Assembly: GCA_030039105.1 (NCBI GenBank)
Contig: JASHQO010000085.1
Span: 1-21,937, forward strand
Length of the DNA: 21,937 bases
Source of the DNA: Xanthobacteraceae bacterium
GTDB taxonomy: Bacteria > Pseudomonadota > Alphaproteobacteria > Rhizobiales > Xanthobacteraceae
Reading direction: 5' to 3'
Position 1 is the stretch's first letter. Every line of letters begins with the position of its first letter. The notes under the pieces were generated by a model. That model searched no databases. It was not told where the DNA came from and saw nothing but the letters and a program-made list of their open reading frames with translations. Below, in pieces: positions 14,280-21,937 of the stretch. The translations under genes were made by a program, and so were the position numbers.

Positions 14280-15475
14280 TTGCCGATGGCGTCTTCGATC
14301 CGCGCGAGCGTCGCTGCCATATCAGAATCGACATCGCGGTCAAATATTCCTACGACAGTGTAGTCATGCGCCTTGAGCCAAGCGCGCTTGTCCGAGCGCG
14401 CCTTGGCGGCGGCCACGGTTTCGTCGGCCGGAACCAGGTCGATCACGAGCCGCAGCGGAAACGATACGAAATCGCAAATATGCTGGCCGACCGGAGTCTG
14501 GCGCTTGAAGCCGCGGCCGGCGAAGCGACGGTCGGCGGTCAGCGCCTGCCACAACGCGCGCTCGGCCTCGGTCGGATTGCGGCGCAACAGGCGCGCGAGG
14601 CCGCGCACCGGCCCACGCTCCGTCGGCACGCGGCCGGAGCCGTGCTCGGCCAGAAGCGCGCGCAGCATTTCCGCCTCGGCGCCGTCGAGCACGCCGCCGC
14701 GCGCCGGGCCCTTGCGGCCTTCGGCGATCGAGATGATGACGCCGTGCAGGGTCTGGATATCCTGCTGGGTCGGCTGCATGCGGGTGAAAATGTTGCGCAG
14801 GTTGATCTGCATGGTCTCGCGCTTGTCCGGCGGCCGGAAGAACTCGACCTTCTCCAGCTCGCGCTCCACTGACGCGAAGAACGCGAGCAGTTGCTGCTTT
14901 GGCGCCGGCGCGGATTTCCGCGGCATGGCGAACGGCAGGGTCTCACCACTTGCGCGCTTGAACCATTCGTAGGCGACGATCACCACGGCTTGCGCCAGAT
15001 TGAGCGAAGCGAACGCCGGGTTGACCGGCAAGGTGACGATGCGGTCGGCAAGCGCCACCTCGTCGTTTTCGAGCCCGTTGCGCTCGCGGCCGAACAGGAT
15101 GGCGACGGTTTCGCCGGACGCGACGCGCGGCGCCATCAAGGCCGCCGCCGCGGCCGCCGAGACCACGGGCTTGGCCTGATCATGCGCTCGCGCCGTGGTC
15201 GCAAGCACGAAAGTGCAGTCGGCGATCGCCGCTTCGAGCGTGTCGTAGAGCACCGCGCCGTCGAGGATACGGTCGGCACCAGCCGCCATCATCCGCGCCT
15301 TGTTGTTCGGCCAGGCCTGCTTGGGCCGGACCAGGCGCAAGCGCGACAAGCCGAAATTCGCCATGGCGCGGGCCGCCGCGCCGATATTCTCGCCAAGCTG
15401 CGGCTCAACCAGGATCACCACCGGGCCGGGCGTCTCGACCCAGCGCTTGGTCTTGTCGGTGCCGGCGCCTGGCAT
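14273..15475 (-). CDS. TrmJ-type SPOUT RNA methyltransferase fused to a DUF559 (VSR-like) domain
   Basis: A 400-residue protein in two parts. Residues about 17-255 are a SPOUT methyltransferase like TrmJ, which 2'-O-methylates position 32 of tRNA: VVILVEPQLGENIGAAARAM (19-38), ILFGRERNGL (126-135) and LPVNPAFASLNLAQAV (149-164) are the three SPOUT motifs. A linker leads to residues about 293-398, which match DUF559, a VSR/PD-(D/E)XK-like domain: LARLLRRNPTEAERALWQAL, FKRQTPVGQHICDF with D335, and RLVIDL with D346, then a final helix pattern. The usual GGQH-type segment is replaced by VPADET, so nuclease activity is doubtful. ATG 15475 has GAGGAG upstream. Ordinary TrmJ lacks this tail. Confidence 0.88.
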   Translation of the reverse strand: MPGAGTDKTKRWVETPGPVVILVEPQLGENIGAAARAMANFGLSRLRLVRPKQAWPNNKARMMAAGADRILDGAVLYDTLEAAIADCTFVLATTARAHDQAKPVVSAAAAAALMAPRVASGETVAILFGRERNGLENDEVALADRIVTLPVNPAFASLNLAQAVVIVAYEWFKRASGETLPFAMPRKSAPAPKQQLLAFFASVERELEKVEFFRPPDKRETMQINLRNIFTRMQPTQQDIQTLHGVIISIAEGRKGPARGGVLDGAEAEMLRALLAEHGSGRVPTERGPVRGLARLLRRNPTEAERALWQALTADRRFAGRGFKRQTPVGQHICDFVSFPLRLVIDLVPADETVAAAKARSDKRAWLKAHDYTVVGIFDRDVDSDMAATLARIEDAIGKN

Positions 15476-15835
15476 GCAGTGCTCCTCGGCGGGCCAATGC
15501 CCTCAACGTGGCAGCCCCTGCCCAAGCCGGCCGCTTGCGTCAAGCGGCGGCAACGTATCGGATCGCAGATCGCCGCACGCGTCGTTTGCCGCCGTCTCGC
15601 TCATGCGCCAGCCGCATTCCAGTCCGCCGGCGCTTGTCTCGCACCTGCTGGTAAGGCTTTTACCGACGGAATGCGGATGCTATACGGCGCCCGCCGAACT
15701 CCCGTCAGTCGAATTCCCGGTTGGCGGTGTCCGCGCCGAGAACAATCCATTTGAGGGCCCGCGGGAGAAACCACGCGCCCGCCAATGTTCAGTTTCCGGT
15801 CGGCCCAAACAAGCACGGCGACTTAAGGTGCAAGC
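15476..15835. promoter_or_regulatory. 360-base divergent region, methyltransferase and isocitrate dehydrogenase genes
   Basis: No convincing gene is seen here. The best rightward promoter candidate is TTTACC (15659-15664), a 16-base spacer and TATACG (15681-15686), leaving a leader of about 140 bases before ATG 15836. An inverted repeat GGTAA/TTACC overlaps the -35 box, and CCGCTT/AAGCGG pair near 15530-15546. Differential control of the two isocitrate dehydrogenases could act here, which is an inference. Confidence 0.35.
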
Positions 15836-18058
<2,223 letters not shown>

Positions 18059-18093
18059 CGCACCCGACCGCATTGCAACGGCATCGAGGCGCC

Positions 18094-19305
18094 ATGGTGA
18101 AGATCAAGGTCAGCAACCCGGTCGTCGAGATGGACGGCGACGAGATGACCCGCATCATCTGGAAAGAGATCAAGAGCAAGCTCATCCATCCCTACCTCGA
18201 CATCGACCTGTTGTATTTCGACCTCGGCATCCAGAAGCGCGACGAGACCCGCGACCAGATCACCATCGATGCGGCGGAGGCGACCAGGAAGGTCGGCGTC
18301 GCGGTGAAATGCGCCACCATCACGCCGGACGAAGCGCGGGTGAAGGAATTCAATCTGCACGAAATGTACCGCTCGCCGAACGGCACCATCCGCAACATTC
18401 TGGGCGGCGTCATTTTCCGCGAGCCGATCATCTGCAAGAACGTGCCGCGGCTCGTGCCCGGTTGGACCCAGCCGATCATCATCGGCCGCCACGCCTACGG
18501 CGACCAGTATCGCGCTACCGATTTCAAGGTGCCGGGCAAGGGCAAGCTCTATCTCACCTTCGTCGGCGACGATGGGGCGGAGATCGAGCGCGAGGTGTTC
18601 CAGTTTCCCGGCGGCGGCGTCGCCATGGCGATGTACAATCTCGACCAGTCGATCGCCGACTTCGCCCGCGCCTCGATGAACTACGCGCTCGACCGCGGCT
18701 ATCCGCTCTATCTTTCCACCAAGAACACGATCGTCAAAGTCTATGATGGCCGCTTCAAGGACATTTTCCAGGACATCTTCGACAACGAATTCAAGGACAA
18801 GTTCGCCGCGAAGAGGATCACCTACGAGCACCGCCTGATCGACGACATGGTGGCAGCGGCGCTGAAATGGTCGGGCGGCTATGTCTGGGCCTGCAAGAAC
18901 TATGACGGCGACGTGCAGTCCGACACCGTGGCGCAAGGCTACGGCTCGCTCGGCCTGATGACCTCGGTGCTGACCACGCCCGACGGCAAGGTGATCGAAG
19001 CCGAAGCCGCCCACGGCACTGTGACGCGGCACTATCGCGAATACCAGAAGGGCCGCGAGACCTCGACCAATTCGATCGCCTCGATCTTCGCCTGGACCCG
19101 CGGTCTCACGCACCGCGCCAAGCTCGACAACAATGCGGCGCTGGCGAAGTTCGCCTCGACGCTGGAGAAGGTCACCGTCGGCACGGTCGAATCCGGTTTC
19201 ATGACCAAGGACCTCGCGCTGCTGATCGGACCCGATCAGCAATGGCTCTCGACCAAAGGTTTCCTCGACAAGGTCGACGCCAACCTCAAAGCCGCGATGG
19301 CGTAG
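18094..19305 (+). CDS. icd: NADP-dependent isocitrate dehydrogenase, dimeric eukaryote-like type
   Basis: The 404-residue product belongs to the homodimeric class shared by alphaproteobacteria and eukaryotic IDH1/IDH2. Substrate residues are at the same numbers as in human IDH1: S94 and N96 in SPNGTIRN, R100, R109 and R132 in GRHAYGDQ. The NADP-binding AEAAHGTVTRHYREYQKG stretch is also present. ATG 18094 starts MVKIKVSNPVVEMDGDE, the family N-terminus; an in-frame TTG at 18073 is less likely. GAGG lies close upstream. It is 35 bases after the monomeric enzyme gene, so the two are probably on one transcript. All key residues are intact in both, so neither looks like a decaying copy. Confidence 0.97.
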   Translation: MVKIKVSNPVVEMDGDEMTRIIWKEIKSKLIHPYLDIDLLYFDLGIQKRDETRDQITIDAAEATRKVGVAVKCATITPDEARVKEFNLHEMYRSPNGTIRNILGGVIFREPIICKNVPRLVPGWTQPIIIGRHAYGDQYRATDFKVPGKGKLYLTFVGDDGAEIEREVFQFPGGGVAMAMYNLDQSIADFARASMNYALDRGYPLYLSTKNTIVKVYDGRFKDIFQDIFDNEFKDKFAAKRITYEHRLIDDMVAAALKWSGGYVWACKNYDGDVQSDTVAQGYGSLGLMTSVLTTPDGKVIEAEAAHGTVTRHYREYQKGRETSTNSIASIFAWTRGLTHRAKLDNNAALAKFASTLEKVTVGTVESGFMTKDLALLIGPDQQWLSTKGFLDKVDANLKAAMA

Positions 19306-19364
19306 CGCCAATTCGCGCAGGCTGCCCCGCTGGCGTTCGGCGCGCCAAGGCCTATCTTTGAAGC

Positions 19365-19631
19365 ATGGCTAAACCGCCCGGCAGGCTCGGCGTTTGGGGA
19401 ATAGCGGCGATTGTCGTGCCGCTGTTCGTGATTCTGGCCGCGGCGAGCTGGTTCGCCGCGCGCGCCTGGACCGCAGTCAGCGGCCCGCCGATGCCGGCGG
19501 CCGGCTACGTCGCCATGACGCTCGGCATCGTGTTTTCGCTGGTGGTCGGCTGCGGCCTGATGGCGCTCCTGTTCTATTCGAACCGCTACGGCTACGACGA
19601 GCAGGCCCATCGCCTGGACGAGCCCGACTGA
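19365..19631 (+). CDS. Small two-helix membrane protein, function unknown
   Basis: An 88-residue protein with two hydrophobic segments, at about residues 10-33 and 46-70, and a charged C-terminus ending RYGYDEQAHRLDEPD. The second helix region PMPAAGYVAMTLGIVFSLVV is the kind of conserved stretch I recall in hypothetical proteins of Bradyrhizobium-like genomes. No catalytic motif is seen. ATG 19365 is 59 bases after the isocitrate dehydrogenase stop with no strong ribosome-binding site. The codon pattern and helices support a real gene; function is unknown. Confidence 0.72.
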   Translation: MAKPPGRLGVWGIAAIVVPLFVILAAASWFAARAWTAVSGPPMPAAGYVAMTLGIVFSLVVGCGLMALLFYSNRYGYDEQAHRLDEPD

Positions 19632-19726
19632 GCGCCGGTTGCCGCACGGCATCCGACCGTGTTGAGCCCGCTCGGCGATTTGTCTAGCTTGCGTGCGACC
19701 GACCGCCCAACAGCCGAGAGCCGCCA

Positions 19727-20572
19727 ATGACAAAAACCATCCGCCTGCAGAGCGACAGCAACGCCCACGACCGCCCCTGGCGCGTCGCCGTGGAGCAGGG
19801 ATTTTTCGCAGCCGAAGGGCTCACCGTCGAATATCACGAGGACAATCCCAAGGGCGCCGCCGGCCGGGTCGAGGATTTCTCGAAGCGCTGGAAGGAATCG
19901 CAACTGCAGAAGGGCGCGCTCGAAGTCTATCCGGTGTGCGAATGGGGCGCGATCGAGCGCGTGCAGGCGCTCGGCGGCGGCAAGATCATCGGGCTCGACA
20001 CCACGGTGCGCACCGGCGCGCTGATGGTGGCGAAGGATTCGAAGATCCAATCGGCGGCGGAGCTCGCCAACGTGCCGATCGCGGTGACTTGGCACGCCGG
20101 CACGTTCTACGCGGCGATCGAAGTGCTGGAAGCCGCCGGCGTGCCGTTCGCGGACATCAAGCTCGTTCACGCCAACGACCGGCTCGCAGCGCTGCTCGGC
20201 GGCGCGACGCAGGCCGCCGCCCTGATGGAGCCGCTGGTGAGCCGCGCGCTCGCCGCCGGCGCCCGCAATATCGCCGACCTGCGCTGGCGCGGCGGCATCG
20301 TCGCCGGCAACGACGTCGACGAGGCGACCGCGGAGAAATTGCGCCGCGCGCTCAACCGCGCCATCGCCTGGCTGCGCGAGAACGAGGACCGCTCGCGCCA
20401 GGAAGTGCTGCGCGATCTTAAGCCCGAGCAGCGCCAGCACGGCCTGATGCCGGAACTGGTCGGCGTGAAGTCGTACCGGCCGGAAGAGTTCCAGGAGAAG
20501 GTCGAGTGGATGCTCGACCGCGGCTTCCTCAAACAGGCGCCGCAATATCGCGACGTGGTGCGTAGCAAATAA
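19727..20572 (+). CDS. Substrate-binding-protein-fold protein (NMT1/THI5-like), no signal peptide
   Basis: A 281-residue protein of the type II periplasmic-binding fold: IRLQSDSNAHDRPWRVAVEQGFFAAEGLTVEY at the N-terminus, VYPVCEWGAIERV, and LANVPIAVTWHAGTFYAAIEVLEAAGV in the hinge region, as in NMT1/THI5-like and SsuA/NrtA-type proteins. There is no signal peptide and no permease or ATPase gene beside it, so it may be a cytosolic enzyme using this fold (as in desulfinase, decarboxylase or HMP-phosphate synthase relatives) rather than a transport receptor. ATG 19727 has GAGAG upstream, and no upstream extension with a hydrophobic leader is available nearby. The ligand cannot be assigned. Confidence 0.75.
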   Translation: MTKTIRLQSDSNAHDRPWRVAVEQGFFAAEGLTVEYHEDNPKGAAGRVEDFSKRWKESQLQKGALEVYPVCEWGAIERVQALGGGKIIGLDTTVRTGALMVAKDSKIQSAAELANVPIAVTWHAGTFYAAIEVLEAAGVPFADIKLVHANDRLAALLGGATQAAALMEPLVSRALAAGARNIADLRWRGGIVAGNDVDEATAEKLRRALNRAIAWLRENEDRSRQEVLRDLKPEQRQHGLMPELVGVKSYRPEEFQEKVEWMLDRGFLKQAPQYRDVVRSK

Positions 20573-20638
20573 CGCGGTTTTCGCCGCCGGTGGCGGAAAC
20601 GGGACAATAAATTCCGCATAAACTGCCGCGGGCCAGCA

Positions 20639-20720
20639 TCCGCCTTAACAGTGAAGGCGGAGCCAATTACGAAAATTTGTTCGTTTTAGCCCCCTGCGCA
20701 GCGGGCGATGGCGCTAAAAC
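20639..20720. promoter_or_regulatory. Three adjacent dyads upstream of the sensor kinase gene
   Basis: TCCGCCTT (20639-20646) and AAGGCGGA (20654-20661) form a perfect 8-bp hairpin; ACGAA/TTCGT (20669-20684) form a shorter dyad; GTTTTAGC (20683-20690) and GCTAAAAC (20713-20720) form a perfect 8-bp inverted repeat around a GC-rich core. The first may be a terminator-like structure for the preceding gene, but no T run follows. The last two lie 60-112 bases before the kinase start and could be operator or leader structures. Confidence 0.4.
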
Positions 20721-20780
20721 AATGGTCGCCGGACCGGCCGCGTTCTATGGTCCGGTCCCGACAGCGACTCAACGTTTTGG

Positions 20781-21937
20781 ATGGCGCTTGGCGTGCGATT
20801 GAAGCTGGATTTCTTCGACATGCGGCGCCAACTCCGCGGCGTCGCGATTGCGCTGTTGTTCGTCGCAGCCACTACGGCGGTCGCGCTGCTGTTGCGCCAC
20901 TATGTCGGCATCCTGCGCGGCGCCACGCTTTATCTGATCCCGGTCATGCTGGCGGGCTATCACCTCGGCGTCGTCCCGGCGCTGGTGACGGCGGCCGCCG
21001 GCGTCCTGCTTTCGGGATACCTCTATTTCGCGCAGCTCTACAGCTTTCAGGTCGCCTCCCCCCAGGAGGCGCTCAATCTCGTGCTGTACATGGTCGTCGC
21101 CGTGGTGGTCTCCCATCTCTCCAGCCAGGCCAAGAAGCACATCACCATCGCCCGCAAGCGCGAGCGCGAGATGAGCGACCTCTACGCGTTTTCGCGCCGG
21201 CTTGCCGCCGCCCCCAACGCGGCGGACATCTTCGACGCCATCCGCGACCATCTGGCCAATCTGGTGCAGCGCAAGGTGGTGCTGCTCGGTGCCGCAGACG
21301 CCGGCGCCGATGACGACGTGCCGGAAAGCGTGCGCGCGGCGGTGGCCCAGGTCGAGCACGACGAAGGGCTCGAACACACCGTCGACGACGGCAAGGGCAA
21401 CATCTGGCTCATTCGCCGCGTCTCGCCGAAGACGCCGGATTTCGGCCTGGTCGCCGTCGATCTCGGCAACGTCACGGGCGAGCCGCTGGCCGAGATGCGC
21501 CAGCGCATCGACGACGCTCTCGGCGATGCGGCGGCGACGCTCGAGCGGCTCGACGTCGCCCGTGCGCTCAACGAGGTGAAGATGCGTTCGGAGACCGAGC
21601 TCCTTCGCGAGGCGCTGATCGGCTCGGTGTCGCACGAATTGCGCACGCCGCTCGCCTCGATCCTCGGCGCCGCCACCATTCTGCACAACGCGCCGGCGCT
21701 GACCAAGGACCAGCGGCTTCTCGCCTTGACCACGGTGGTGCGCGACGAGGCCGAGCGCCTCAACATCGACATCCAGAATCTGCTCGACGCCACCACCATC
21801 AGCCGCCAGCAGGTGCGGCCGAAGCTGCAATGGGTAGAGCCGGTCGATATCGTCAACGCCGCCTTCGAGCATCGGCGGCGGCGGCTCACCGGCTATCCGG
21901 TGACGCTCGATCTCGATTCCAACCTGCCGATCGTCCA
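20781..21937 (+). CDS. DUF4118 (KdpD-like) membrane sensor histidine kinase (5' part)
   Basis: An open frame runs from ATG 20781 off the right edge, 385 codons. Order: short cytoplasmic start, a DUF4118 membrane region (about residues 20-115, with PVMLAGYHLGVVPALVTAAAG and a helix ending VVVSHLSSQAKKH), a GAF-like linker (about 120-260), then a HisKA domain with the phospho-acceptor H285 in SVSHELRTPLASILGAA. The ATPase domain lies beyond the window. The membrane and kinase parts resemble KdpD, but the N-terminal KdpD and universal-stress domains are missing, so potassium sensing should not be assumed. No clear ribosome-binding site precedes the ATG. The response regulator may lie downstream. 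Confidence 0.85.
   Translation, partial: MALGVRLKLDFFDMRRQLRGVAIALLFVAATTAVALLLRHYVGILRGATLYLIPVMLAGYHLGVVPALVTAAAGVLLSGYLYFAQLYSFQVASPQEALNLVLYMVVAVVVSHLSSQAKKHITIARKREREMSDLYAFSRRLAAAPNAADIFDAIRDHLANLVQRKVVLLGAADAGADDDVPESVRAAVAQVEHDEGLEHTVDDGKGNIWLIRRVSPKTPDFGLVAVDLGNVTGEPLAEMRQRIDDALGDAAATLERLDVARALNEVKMRSETELLREALIGSVSHELRTPLASILGAATILHNAPALTKDQRLLALTTVVRDEAERLNIDIQNLLDATTISRQQVRPKLQWVEPVDIVNAAFEHRRRRLTGYPVTLDLDSNLPIV

Overview
The window looks like chromosomal DNA of a GC-rich alphaproteobacterium of the order Hyphomicrobiales (Bradyrhizobium/Xanthobacteraceae-like). The reasons are the small-type PurL with separate PurS and PurQ, a DUF1476 gene (zeta inhibitor subunit of the alphaproteobacterial F1Fo-ATPase), a lone rpsD of 205 codons, a eukaryote-type NADP isocitrate dehydrogenase, and two copies of a palindromic intergenic repeat that begins GCATGATCTTTTCCGAAA, a type I recall as common in this order. 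No tRNA, rRNA, CRISPR array, phage gene or transposase was seen. The genus is an inference.

Layout. The left part reads mostly rightward: the tail of an unknown gene (1-204), purB (333-1640), a small membrane protein (1834-2397), murI (2466-3263), an OxlT-like MFS transporter (3381-4655), a repeat/terminator plus a good promoter and structured leader (4667-4955), and rpsD (4956-5573). Next come leftward genes: a CGFS monothiol glutaredoxin (5615-5953) and a BolA protein (6171-6407), partners in iron-sulfur handling. A small rightward Cys-containing protein (6549-6830) overlaps the purL tail. The leftward purine block is purC (12210) - Uma2-type nuclease - arylmalonate-decarboxylase-like gene - purS - purQ - purL (6761). 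PurS, PurQ and PurL together form FGAM synthetase, PurC makes SAICAR, and PurB (at the left end) acts on SAICAR and adenylosuccinate. The two non-purine genes sitting between purC and purS are unusual.

Rightward from 12490 are the ATPase zeta subunit and an HpcH/HpaI aldolase. They converge on a leftward pair: a TrmJ-type RNA methyltransferase carrying a C-terminal DUF559/VSR-like domain, and a cytochrome b561, separated by a 21-bp near-perfect palindrome. The right part is rightward: two unrelated NADP-dependent isocitrate dehydrogenases in tandem (monomeric 740 aa, then dimeric 404 aa), a small two-helix membrane protein, a substrate-binding-protein-fold protein without signal peptide, and the start of a DUF4118 (KdpD-like) sensor histidine kinase cut by the window edge.

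Most points for follow-up: the tandem isozymes of isocitrate dehydrogenase, the methyltransferase-DUF559 fusion, the complete arylmalonate decarboxylase active site inside the purine operon, the OxlT-like transporter with its substrate lysine replaced by glutamine, and several dyad structures in intergenic regions. I found no clear multi-gene system that is wholly new.
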